From: Stomoxys calcitrans
Lineage: Eukaryota > Arthropoda > Insecta > Diptera > Muscidae
Length of the DNA: 64,000 nucleotides
Assembly (NCBI RefSeq): GCF_963082655.1
Contig: NC_081555.1
Span: 93,636,914-93,700,913 of the forward strand
Direction: 5' to 3'
Positions 1 through 11,300 of this stretch are shown piece after piece. The notes beneath the pieces are model-generated. The model did not search any database and was not told the DNA's origin. It saw only the letters and a list, made by a program, of their open reading frames with translations. The number at the start of each line of letters is the position of its first letter. Positions within the stretch are counted from its first letter, which is position 1. A program made the translations under genes and the position numbers.

Positions 1-187
1 TGACACCGTCACTGTCTGAATCCGGTACGGAAAAACCACCTTTACTTAAAGGCTGGGGACAAACTGTGCATCCCTTTGGTTTATCCGTCTCTTTCTCGAC
101 TACAGGTGCCAAGGCACCCACACCTATAGGGATGGAGAACAACATGCTACGGTCTGACGCCGAAGCTGTTGAGTCTTTGGGGTCCAT
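1..187 (-). CDS. Partial reading frame, probably the start of a non-LTR retrotransposon ORF1
   Basis: On the minus strand an ATG at 187-185 opens a frame that stays open to the window edge (62 codons). The peptide begins MDPKDSTASASDRSMLFSIP and contains a CxxC pair (GCTVCPQP) and an acidic SDSDSDG stretch. I do not recognise a host protein. The short, polar, low-complexity start in a repeat-rich setting resembles a LINE ORF1 (gag-like) N-terminus, but no zinc knuckle is visible inside the window. It could also be the first coding exon of a host gene lying to the left. Confidence 0.35.
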   Translation of the reverse strand, partial: MDPKDSTASASDRSMLFSIPIGVGALAPVVEKETDKPKGCTVCPQPLSKGGFSVPDSDSDGV

Positions 188-1035
188 TTCTAGCCTACTC
201 CCAAAAGGCTTTAAAATTTTTCGTAATAGGTAGTACCTATTCCGAGATACGGATATTTTTTCTTAGAGGAGCGAAATAAAAACACGCCCGCTCTACTCAA
301 TGATAAGTAAGTTTCCTTCGAGCGACATACAGTGTTCTATATATGTTATCGTCACTGAAGAAAGCAAATGCAATGTTTAAATTCATACTTATTCTGTAGA
401 AGACAGAAAGAATAAAAACGTGATTGTGCTAACATTTCCATACGAACCTTAATAACAACTAATGTTCCCATTTCCGGTTAAGCATTTTATATACATAGGT
501 AAGCTAAGATATAACCAAAGTTAACAGAATGCTCTCCTTCAATGTTAATGCCACGTGGTAAAAATTGCATTTTCAGATTTGTTTTTCTATAGCCGGTTTC
601 CTAAACACCGGTAACTTCTTCTACCTACCAACATTTTTCTCTTTATGTTATATGAGTCCTATTACAGAATTTTCATCATACAGTGCAATATAACAATGCC
701 CCCCCAAATGTGAACAGAAAAAATGTCGCAGTGAATTACTATGGTTTTCTTTACAAAGAGAACCAAAGAGCGCAAATCTGGTTATTCCAGAGAGCATCAG
801 AGAGACACATTTGTGGAGAATTTTCATTTGTTTACTGTGTGTAGGTTTAAGGTATGGTTTCCTTTAGCCGGCCGGAAATTTAAGTAAATAAGCCACAGAA
901 AAAAAACTACGTATTTTCAAGTTCAACATGTGCTTTTCTCTGGTTTTGTCACTGATTGACATCAATCTATGACATTTAATACTGCATAAGAACAACATAA
1001 GCAGAAGTTAGGAATAAACAACTAAGGAAAGACAA
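188..1035. other. AT-rich sequence without a recognised gene
   Basis: No long frame, tRNA box or repeat end was recognised. The first ~100 bp would be the 5' leader of the minus-strand frame at the left edge. Confidence 0.5.
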
Positions 1036-1544
1036 AAGTGGGTATTGACTATATGATACCCTTCACCTACCCTCAAAGGGGAAATTGGGAGCTATATCGA
1101 ATTCTGAATCGATTTGGATGGACTTAGGCAGAGGTTTTCATATAAGTATTAAATTTTGAGCAAATCTGTTCACAATTGTTATAACTACGGCTCTATTAGT
1201 GCAAACAGAGCGTTGTATATATGTATATTAGAGTGTCCCAAAAACATTTTGTTTTTTTTTTTTTGAAACGCATTCCCTATAATTTTTTTCTTCTTTCGAT
1301 AAAAATAAGCATAATACGAAACATTTGGATGATCCGTTAAGGATTACCCGTACTGACAGAGCATCCAAGTTTGGATGTAGGGCTTTCTAAGGAATCCAAA
1401 TCAGTATTTTAGGTCCTAGGATGAAGTTGGTAAAGAATATACACACTTATGTGGCATTTATTATAAAAACATGAACCGAACCCTAAGCCACTGCCGTGGC
1501 TGTTATAAAATGTATTGTTCCGTGCCATTAGTCTATCTGTCGTT
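1036..1544. repeat. Fragments of decayed interspersed repeats
   Basis: The stretch opens with a 'gatacccttcacctaccc' block followed by 'gggagctatatcgaattctg', which looks like a worn mini-me-type start and monomer. The rest (1210-1540), with a T-rich run near 1250-1263, is unclassified. Confidence 0.35.
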
Positions 1545-2823
1545 TTTATACCCACCACTAAAGAATGGAGGTATACTAATCCAGTCATTCCGTTTGTAAC
1601 AGCTCGAAGGCAACATTTTTATATCCTCCACCATAGGATGGGGGTATATTAATTTCGTCATTCTGTTGGTAACACCTCGAAATATGCGCCTGAGACCCCA
1701 TAAAGTACGTATATTCATGATCCGAATGTCATTTTAAGTCGATCTAGTCATGTCCGTCCGTCTGTCCCTCCGTCTGTCCGTCCGTCCGTCTGTCTGTCGA
1801 AAGCACGCTAACTTTCGAAGGAGTAAAGCTAGCAGCTTGAAATTTTGCACAAACACTTTTTATTAGTGTTGGTCGGCTGGTATTGTAAATGGGCTAAATC
1901 GGTCCATGTTTTGATATAGCTGCCATATAAACCAATCTATGGTCTTGAATTCATGAGCCTCTAGAGGGCGCATTTTTCGTCCAATTTGACTGAAATTTTG
2001 CACGTGGTGTTTTGGTGTCACTTCCAACAACTGCGCTAAGTGTGTGTTCAAATCGGTGCATGTTTTGATATAGCTGCCATATAAACCGATCTTGGGTCTT
2101 GACTTCTTGAGCCTCTAGGGGGCGCAATTCTCGCCCGATTTGACTAGAACTTCGCACGTAGTATTTTGGTGGCACTTCCAACGATTGTACAAAGTATGAT
2201 TCAAATCTGTTCATAATCTGGTATAGCTGTCATATAAACCAATCTTGGATCTTGATTTCTTGAGCCTATAGAGCGCACAGTTCTCATCTGATTTGGCTGA
2301 AATTTTGCATGAAGTGTTTTGTTATGTCTTCCAGTAACTGTGCTAAGTATGGCGCAAATCGGTACATAACCTGATATAGCTGCCAAATAAACCGATCTGG
2401 GATCTTGACTTCTTGAGCCTCTAGAGGGCGCAATTCTTATCCGTTAAGACAGAAACTTTGTACAACGGCTTCTCTCATGACTTTCAACATACGTGTCTAA
2501 TATAGTCTGGATCAATCATTAGCTTGATACAGCTCCCATATAAACCTATCTTCCGATTTTGCTTCTGCTTGAGCCCCTACAAGGCGCAATTCTTATCCGA
2601 ATGAACTGAAATATTACACAATGACTTCTACAATGTTCGGCATTCATTTATGGTCCGAATCGGACTATAACTTGATATAGCTCCAATAGCATAACAGTTC
2701 TTATTCAATATTCTTTGTTTGCCTAAAAAGAGATACCGCGCATAGAACTCGACAAATGCGATCCATGGTGGAGGGTACATAAGATTCGGCCCGGCCGAAC
2801 ATAGTACGCTCTTTCTTGTTTTC
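1545..2823 (+). repeat. mini-me/DINE-1-type element with central tandem monomers
   Basis: It starts with 'tttttatacccaccac', carries a second start block at ~1617, then a GTCY microsatellite (1751-1799), then four monomers spaced about 152 bp ('aaaccgatctggg'-type landmarks near 1929, 2084, 2235, 2388). It ends in the palindromic 'ttcggcccggccgaa' followed by 'cttgtttt'. This order matches what is known of mini-me/DINE-1 (Helentron-associated) elements of flies. It appears near complete and non-coding; the short frames inside are periodic monomer translations. Confidence 0.75.
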
Positions 2824-2934
2824 ACGTAACCAACACGCAGGGGATGTCCCCTATATATGCAGTTCATTGCGTTGGCAATTAGGAAAGTTAAGGGTTGGAG
2901 GGGGAAATAGGAAATATTAGTCTTAAATTTCTGA

Positions 2935-3541
2935 ACGTCAATGTCGTATATATATTCTTGATCCTCTCGACATTCTTAGTTGATGAAATTTTGTGTGTAC
3001 TGACTTTCAAGAACTGCTCCGAGTACGGTCCAAATCGGTCTATAACCTGATATAGCTCCCATATAAACCGATCTCCCGACTTAACTTCTTGAGCCCTTAC
3101 AAGCCGAAATTTTTGTCCGATTTGGCTGAAACCTTGCACATAGTGTTCTGTTATGACTTCCAACTACTGTCCCAAGTACGGTCCAAATCGGTCTTAAACC
3201 TAATATATTGTAGCTCCCATATAAACCGATCTCCCCATTTGACTTCCTGAGCTCTTACAAGCCAACATTTTTGTCCGATTTGACTGAACTTTTGCATGCG
3301 ATGTTCTATTACGACTTCCAACAACTGCGCCATAGCTCCCATATAAACGTGTCTCTCGATTATCCTTGTTCCTTGTTCGGTTCCTAGAGGCTTTAATTTT
3401 TGCTGGTTTGACAGTAGTTTGGTATGTAAAATAAAATTATGCCTTCAACTAAATTATTTTTTATAAATTTTTAGCAGAATCCATGGTGGTGGGTTCCAAA
3501 TATTCGGCCCGGTCAACTTTAACCCGCTTTTACTTGTTTTG
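2935..3541 (+). repeat. mini-me-type element, 5'-truncated
   Basis: It begins inside the 'tatatatattcttgatc' block, carries about three ~150-bp monomers with 'gatatagctcccatataaac', and ends 'ttcggcccggtcaact...cttgttttg'. The hairpin palindrome has one mismatch. Confidence 0.65.
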
Positions 3542-3735
3542 TAGTCCAGGTTACCCAATCATCACGAAATTTTGAAATATGACTTTTTTAAACCTAGACG
3601 AAATCTATGAATTTTGGTTCAAATTTTGATGTAGCTCCCATACATAAAATTCGGCCGATTTTCATTTATATGGGCGTATTTACAACGATTTTCAAAGAGA
3701 CGAAATTTTGCAAGTATGTCTTTCTTATTCAATAA
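3542..3735 (+). repeat. Diverged mini-me-like fragment
   Basis: It has the phrases 'atgtagctcccatacat', 'ttcggccgattttcat' and 'gacgaaattttgcaagtat', resembling worn monomers of the neighbouring element. No ends are visible. Confidence 0.4.
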
Positions 3736-3861
3736 TTGCTCAAAGTTTTTGGACTGAACCATATCATCTACCAATTATTCTATATTAACACCGGTACTAG
3801 GCTGAGGACCTGCGTTATTTGTCATAAAAATTTTAATTTTATACTTTCCCCACAGTTGTCA

Positions 3862-5055
3862 ACATTGGTGAGACAGGGAGACAGTGGAGCATACCTGACA
3901 TCTCTTTATCTACCTTTCGACTCTCCGACACTGCCACCCACATCGGAGCTGCAGCGGTTGATGAGAAAAGCAAAATAAACAGGACACGATGTTCCAATAG
4001 GGTGTGATGCGAACTTTCGTGGGGTAGTACCAACTCTAATATGCGGGGCCTAGCCTTGGCAGAGTTCTTGAATATATATGAGGAGGTATAAGATTCGACA
4101 ATATGTTCTGAAAATCTAATCGATGAGGTTTAGGATTGGAGGGTCTCCATGGAACACTCTTTCTCTGACCATCCCTACATTAGGTTAAGAAAAGCACGGC
4201 CAGCGCCGAATCCGATAAGATTCCGCAATAAGTTGAAAACCAACTGGTCAAAATTAGGAAGACTGCTCAAAAGAAGACTTGGAAAAGATAATCTGGATTG
4301 TCTAAGAATAGAAGACATTGACGACAATGTCAACAGGAACAGGATTACGACTGTACTGGTGGAGACTTTCGAACATAGTTGTCCTCTTTGGGATAGGAAA
4401 TCAGCCCAAGAAAGACCCTGGAAATCGGGGAGATTCGCAATATTGGGCAAGAGGTCCGCAGACTTTTTAACATACCATCGCGGCATAATCGAGTCGACGA
4501 TACCTGAAACGACACTTGAGGTCGAGTGCGAGACACTGCTGCCAGCGGCACATTCTTCGATTGACGGAACCCTAGCATTGCCATCTGAAAGATCATGTTA
4601 CACGGATGGATCAAAACTAGGGAACAGAGTGGGCCGGGAGGTAGACTGCCTGACCACAATACAGTCCTGCAGACGGCGATACGGGCGACCACGGAATACG
4701 TGGTGTGGTGTTAACGAGAAGACGTCAAGTGTGGACATCTTTACGCACAATAAAAATGGGCATGCGGGGAAGATGATGAGACGTTGTAGCATTTTCTATG
4801 TCACTGTTCATTTCGCGACTAAAAGACACCGGTACTTATGTGGGGACACAATACCAGACATGAATCAACTTAGGGGAGTGGCATGGAAAGCAAATAAGGA
4901 TTTTGTAAGTATCGCCGATTTCCTAACTTATATTTTCTTTTTTGAGGTTACTTTTTTAGTATTTAGAGCGCACAGCAAGCCCATTACTGGTTTAGGTGTA
5001 TGTCCATAGTGGCAAGGGGCGGATTAATATCCGCACCCCTTTTTTAACGTTACCT
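3862..5055 (+). mobile_element. Internally deleted R1/LOA-type LINE
   Basis: In broken frames it encodes endonuclease pieces (TSLYLPFDSPTLPPTSEL at ~3900; 'FSDHPYIR', the SDH endonuclease motif, from 4149). It then jumps to an RNase H start (SCYTDGSK at ~4590) and to C-terminal remnants. The reverse transcriptase is missing. The same sequences in order appear reversed at 9502-11098, including the terminal 'attaatccgc' block. The 286-codon open frame 4149-5009 is a fusion made by the deletions, not a gene. Confidence 0.7.
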
Positions 5056-5375
5056 AAAGATTTTTCTGTGGATATGAAAAATGTGTTGATTGCTTCAGAT
5101 TGTCTTTGCAGATACATTGCACAACCAGTTAACATTGCTCACCCACCATTGCGGTACGCATGTAAACAAGGTTATAAAATGTAAATATGTTTAATTTGTA
5201 AACAGCCATGTATGCTGTTAATAACATGTCTACTATAAATTCGACAAGTTTTAATTCAACAGACTGGTATAAACTGTTAGGTGCCTTAGAATCCACAACA
5301 ATGTTATTTGAAAATTGGAACTTGGAATATTGGGTAGCAGCATTACATTCAATGCTTTAGCAAAAACTAAGTATT
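5056..5375. other. AT-rich sequence, nothing recognised
   Basis: There is no repeat end, gene or RNA signature between the LINE relic and the reversed mini-me-type array. Confidence 0.5.
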
Positions 5376-7297
5376 AAACAAGTAAAAAGGCGTTAAGTTC
5401 GGCCAGGCCGAACTTTGGATACCCACCACCTAAGGTATATTTGTAAACCACCTTTCATCCTAATACGGTGAAAAATGCATGATGTATGCCCCCATAGCAG
5501 CATTCTCGAAATATGGTACGATTTGGACCAAATTCGATTGTATATTGAGTGGTCTAATTAGTACAAGTCATTGTTCAATTTTGTAGAACAAAATATTCGT
5601 CTTTTGGTAGCCATATTCAAATAGAGACCGATCTGAACCATATTCGACACGGATGTCGAAAAGCCTAACATAAGTCACTATGACAAATTTCAGCCAAATT
5701 GAAGAGGGCTATCGAAGAGTCTAACACAACTCACTGTCTCAAATTTTGGCGAAATCGGACACCAAATGCGGCTTTTATGGGCCCAGACCCTAAATCGAGT
5801 GATCGGTCTATATGACAACTATATTCAAATCTGGACCGATCTGGGCCAAATTAAAGAAGGATATCGAAGGTCCTAAGACAACTCACTGTCCAAAATTTCG
5901 GCGACATTGGACAATAAATGCGCCTTTTATGGGCCCAAGACCTTAAATCGAGTGGACGGTCTATATGCCAGCTATATCCAAATCTGGAGCGATCTGAACC
6001 AAATTGCAGAAAGTTGTAGAAGAGCCTAACGCAACTCACTGTCGCAAATTTCGAAGAAATCGGACAATAAATGCGCCTATTATGGCCTCAAAACCTTAAA
6101 TCGAGAGATTGGTCTTTATGGCAGCTATATCCAAATCTGGACCGATCTGGGCCAAATTGTAGAAAGATGTTGAGGGACCTAACACAACTCACTGTCCCAT
6201 ATTTCGGCAACATCGGACAACAAATGCGCCTTTTATGGGCCCAGACCCTAAATCGAGAGATCGGTCTATATGACAGCTATATTCAAATCTGGACCGATCT
6301 GGGCCAAATTAAAGAAGGATATCGAGGGCCTCAGACAACTCACTGTCCCAAATTTCGAAGAATCGGACAATTAATGCGCCTATTATGGCCCCAAAACCTT
6401 AAATCGAGTGGTCGGTCTATATACCAGCTATATCCAAATCTGAACCGATCTGAACCAAATTGCAGAAAGTTGTCGAAGAGCCTAACGCAACTCACTGTCC
6501 CAAATTTCGAAGAAATCGGACAATAAATGCGCCTATTATGGCCCCAAAACCTTAAATCGAGAGATCGGTCTTTATGGCAGCTATATCCAAATCTGAACCG
6601 ATCTGTGCCATATTATAGAAAGATATTCAGGGGTGTAACATAACTCACTATCGCAAATTTCAATGACATCGGACAATAAATTCGCCTTTTATGGGTCCAA
6701 ATCGGTCTATATGACAGCTATATCCAAATTTGGACCAATCTGAACCAAATTTCAGAAAGTTTTCGAAGTGCCTAACACAACTCACTGTCCCAAATTTCGA
6801 AGAAATCGGACAATAAAAGCGCCTTTTATAAGCCTAATACCTTGAATCGAGTTATCGGTCTATATGGCGACTATATCCAAATCTGGACTGATCTGTGCCA
6901 TATTATAGAGAGATGTTCAGGGGCGTAACACAACTCATTGTCCCAAATTTCGGTGACATCGGACAATAAATGCGCCTTTTAGGGCCTCAAAACTTTAAAT
7001 CGAGAGATCGGTCTATATGGCAGCTGTATCGAAATCTAGACCGATAGGGGCCAAATTAAAGAAGGATGTCGACTGGATTAACACAACTCACTGTCTCAAA
7101 TTTCAGCGAAATCGGATGGCTTTTATGGGCCTAAGAGTCCCATATAGCCCATCTTCGAACATAACCTGCTTATGGACAAAAAAGAATCTGTGAAAGGTTC
7201 CAGTTTAATATCTCTATTTTGAGAGACTGTAGCGAGATTTCAACAGACAGACGGACGGACAGTCGGACGGACTCACAGACGGACGGACGGACAGATC
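5376..7297 (-). repeat. Long reversed mini-me/DINE-type element with ~8-9 monomers
   Basis: Reading rightwards it starts with the element 3' end ('aaacaagtaaaaaggcgtta', hairpin 'ttcggccaggccgaa'). It runs through a tandem array of ~152-bp monomers (landmark 'accttaaatcgag' at ~5939, 6093, 6247, 6397, 6549) and finishes in the reversed GTCY microsatellite (7242-7297). The 'tataccc' start block is absent, so the element 5' end is truncated about 120 bp before the start codon of gene A. The 151-codon frame 6071-6526 is a periodic translation of the array. Confidence 0.75.
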
Positions 7298-7415
7298 GGC
7301 CCTATTCACAAAACTTAATGTAGATTTGAAAGAGGTTTATTGAATGTTGACTACACTGCTTAGAATTTGACAGTCTCATAAATTATCATTCAGTTTCCTT
7401 TGCCTTGACTTTTTA
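7298..7415 (+). promoter_or_regulatory. Candidate promoter/5' leader of gene A
   Basis: Only ~118 bp of non-repeat sequence precede the ATG. 'tcagtt' at 7390-7395 fits the insect initiator TCAGTY, which would give a 24-nt leader. The same 'ttatcattcag' could equally be a splice acceptor for an upstream 5'UTR exon hidden in or before the repeats. No TATA box or DPE was seen. Confidence 0.3.
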
Positions 7416-8369
7416 ATGTCTTCCCCAAACAATCAACCGCAAAATGAAGTCTATGCTTGGCAAAACTCCGGACCCACCAACTACAACAGTGAGTGGGATA
7501 AATTTTTGCTGCTGATATGGAAGAATGTGCGTCTACTCTGGAACAATTGGCATTACTTTGTCATCTCGGTAATGTCGCCCATAGTGTTTTGTGTAATTTT
7601 GATTTCATTACGCATATCCATGGAAATTGGCAAACAACCCATTGAGACTTATCCCCTTTTGAATCTCACGAAATATTGGACACAGATATTGGAACTTATC
7701 GGTGAACGTAAAGCGAATATGAGTCGAATAATTGAAGGATTTACCCATAATCCTTTCATACCTCAAATGATTGTGGGTTATGCACCGAATTCCAAAGCTT
7801 ATCACAATATCATGGAGGGCACTAGAAATCTATTATTCGGAGTGGATTTCAAAAGCTATGAGACTTGTGATGATCTAAGAGTGGCCATCATAAAGGAGAA
7901 TCTCTTTGCAGGAGTTTGCTTTGAAGTGGTTACAACGACAGACGATGATGGTGTTATTGATGATGCCTATGAACTTATTGCAGGATTATATCCAAATTTC
8001 CTGAAATATCGCCTTATATTTCCGTATGCCTGTCGCGTGTATCATGACACCTTTATTGGCATCAGTTGGCACACTCATTCTTTGTATCATTTCATCAATC
8101 GCACCGATCAAAGGAATATTGGTGTTGACGATGGCGGCTATGTGGGCTATATACGTGAGGGATTCGCCCCAATGCAAAATGCAATATCCCTTTCCTATTT
8201 ACAATTGGTAGCTGCAGTGGATAGACCTGATTTTCATATACCCGACATCTATATGTGCCGTTATCCTTCCAAGGAGTTTCTCAAGGATGAAGTTATCGAA
8301 AGCGTGGATTTTAGTTTGTCATTGTTGTTGGTTTTTGGTAATTACTATCCGGTGCTGATATTGGTTTCG
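7416..8369 (+). CDS. Gene A exon 1: N-terminus, TM1 and first extracytosolic loop
   Basis: It encodes residues 1-318. The ATG at 7416 precedes a hydrophilic ~25-residue head, then 'FLLLIWKNVRLLW' (the usual LLxWKN opening of ABCA proteins) and TM1. The loop contains GGYVGYIREGFAPMQNAIS, which aligns with [20 protein letters not shown] of gene B. It ends in TM2 with donor GTGAGT, phase 0. Confidence 0.9.
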
Positions 8370-11300
8370 GTGAGTATGAAGAAGTTAACTGAGGGTGGTC
8401 TTAAGATTAGATGAAGTATTATAGATATATATTATATAGCCGCACAGGGCCCGCTCCGCTGAGCCTTTTTTAACTCTCTAATATTTTTTTAGAATGTTGA
8501 CATTTCGCCCTGAATGTGGAAATCGAATTCGTGCCACTGTAGCCTATGTCCGCCTATGACTCTGAACGCCTGCGTTCGAATCCTGTCGAGAACATCGGAC
8601 AAAATTTAAAGCGGTGGTTATTTCCTTTTAATGCTTGCTACTATTGCGAGGAGGCCACCGTAGGCCAAAGGCTAGCATGTCCGCCTATGACGCTGAACGC
8701 CTGGGTTCGAATCCTGGCGAGACCATCAGAAAAAATTTTCAGCGGTGGTTTTCCCTTCTTAATGCTGGCAACATTTGTGAGGTACTATGCCATGTAAAAC
8801 TTCTCTCCAAAGAGGTGTCGCACTGTCCGGACTCGGCTTTAAAAAGGAGGCCCCCTATCATTGAGCTTAAACTTTAATCGGACTGCACTCATTGATATAT
8901 GAGAAGTTTGCCCCTGTTCCTTAGTGGAATGTTCATGGGCAAAATTTGCATTTTTACTATTGCGAGGTACCTTGCCATGCATGGTCATGTAAAAAATTCT
9001 CCCCAATAAGGTGTCGCACTGCGGCACGCCGTTCGGACTCGGCTATATAACAAGGTCCACTATCATTGAGTTTTAACTTGAATCCGAAAGCACTCATTGA
9101 TGTGTAAGAAGCTGGGTTCACGGGCAAATTTTTACTCTACTCCCAAATGCATTGTTTAGAGTCCTATTTTACCGTTTTGGTAATAATTTTCTGTTAAGGG
9201 GGTATTTCGAGGGGGTGGATTGGCCACCCAGACACTTGACTCTTAAAGTGCACATAAGCTTCGTGCTCTACTTTCAAATAGATTTTATGTGAGCCCCATA
9301 TTGGCATGATCGGTAACTAAGTTTTAAAAACTATAAAGCCTATGTTTCCTTTCAGACAAACCTACACAATCTGTAAAAAATTTAAGAGAATCGGTTCTGC
9401 CGTTTTCGATTTTACGAAACAAACAATCAAACCGAGTCTCATATAGCCATAATGGCTCTTATGCCCATTTGGGGCGTTTTCGGGGGGTGGATGACCCCTA
9501 TGGTTAGGTTAGGTTGAAAAGAGGGTGCAGATATTAATCCGCCCCATCCCACTATAGACCTAAGCTAGTAATCGGCTTCTGGTGCCCTCTTAAATCTATA
9601 AAGTAACCTCTAAAATGAAACTTTTAAGTTAGAAATTCCACGCTATTTACAAAATCCTTAATTGTTTTCAATACCACTCCCCTAAGTTGGTTCATGTCTG
9701 GTATTGTGTCTCCACCTATGTGCCGGTATCTGTTAGACGCTAAAGCCGGGCAATGACAAAGGAAATGCTCCAATGTCTCATCATCTTCCCCGCATGCCCT
9801 ACACATGCTATTACTTGCCCACCGATTTTGCATAACTGAGCTCATAGTCCTATGTGTCCCGTTATGATACCAATAGCTATACTGAACTCCTTCTTGCTTT
9901 CTTTCAGTAATAGCCTCGCCTTCTCACGATCTGGATCCCCCCATAGGATTTTCGCCGTCATACCGACCGTTTCGCTGTTTCGCGATGTTGATCCATCCGT
10001 GTAACATGATCTTGCAGATGGCAATACTAGGGTTCCGAAGCTGATGGCAGCTGTGCCTCGCACTCGCCTTCAAGGTTCATCTCAGGTATCCGATCGGAAA
10101 CCTCTTCCCTTCTTTCCAGGTTTCCTATCATCGCCTCGATTATACCGCGATGGTATGAGCTGTTCCCATCCTCTGTCGATTCTTCCATCGCCTTAAGTCC
10201 ATAGCCGCAGTGGACACTAGAATAGTCTCTAGTGTCCTAGTGGGCATGGTCCCCATCGCTCTGCCTATGCCAAGACAACATGTCCTCTGAACCTGTTGTA
10301 TGGTCCTTATGTTTCACTTTTTCTCCATTGCAGTCCACCAAACTACTGACGCTCCATTAGAGCCAGTGGACTTTCCTCAGATTCAGGTCCCATCTCGAGC
10401 CTACGCCCCGTCTACAAAGTGCCCAACATCTGTGAGCCTTCTCGGTACGCTCGGATTCAGGTCCCATTTCGAGCCTACGCTCCGCCTACATAGTGCTCAA
10501 CGCCTGTGAGCCTTCTCGGTATACTCCTGAATGTGACACTTCCAATTCAGTTTCCCATCCAAGATCACATCTAAGTATTTGATCTTGTCAGATATCGAAA
10601 TCGTCTTATTGAGGAAACGTGGTGCATTAAATTTGCCCCCCTTCGTCTTCCTCGTGAACAGGCAGATTACAGTCTTCTCTGGGTTAACATTAAGACCTCT
10701 GGGTCTAGCCCAGTCATATGCCATATGCAAGACCCTTTCGGCCCTTCTGCATAGCTCGTTCGGATACTTACCTCTTGGAAGTATTATAACATCGTCAGTA
10801 TATGGTTTATCCAGTCTCTAAGGACCGGGTCCACCCGGTACTGTTCCAATGATTGGATCAGTGTGTCGGTCAGCACATTGTTAGACGCCCCCTCGATGTC
10901 AATGCATACCGCCAGTGTGTACGTTTTGGCATCGAAAATTCTTCTATTTTATGCAGTCCCCACCGACCTTCCCTTGACATAGGCATGTTGTTTGTATTTG
11001 AGCAGTTCGCTGTATGTCCTACTCTTTATCAAGGTGTCCACAATACACCATATATAGGCTTTTCATTTGAGCCCCTTATTGACGTGAACGTCCAATATTT
11101 CTTTTTGGGAGAGTTTAGGGGTTGGGGCGGCAGCAGGGTACTTTAACTTAGATTTTAATACCATACTCGTATTCTATTCTCCAATACCTTTCATCTGATA
11201 CCCATATTGCTCCAATGGGCCCACTTTTGATTGTGTGGTGTTTTTGGGGTGAGGGGTGCGACCTTCTTCTTCTTGAGCCCTTACAAGCCCCCGATTTGGC

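Noticed and set aside
1863..2470. Evenly spaced repeats recalling a CRISPR array
   Set aside because: Repeats are ~152 bp, adjoining and diverged, without unique spacers, in an intron-bearing eukaryotic genome.
6071..6526. 151-codon open frame with repeating [19 protein letters not shown] units
   Set aside because: It is the translation of ~152-bp non-coding monomers; similar frames appear on both strands wherever the array occurs, and no start context or conserved domain is present.
7416..8414. Single-exon 332-codon gene
   Set aside because: The frame continues into intron sequence after a clear GTGAGT donor at 8370; the protein aligns with the N-terminal part of ABCA transporters and needs the later exons.
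8653..8725. Possible tRNA gene
   Set aside because: A and B boxes are present but the cloverleaf is not complete and the same head plus body recurs at 48551-48867, so it is a SINE head.
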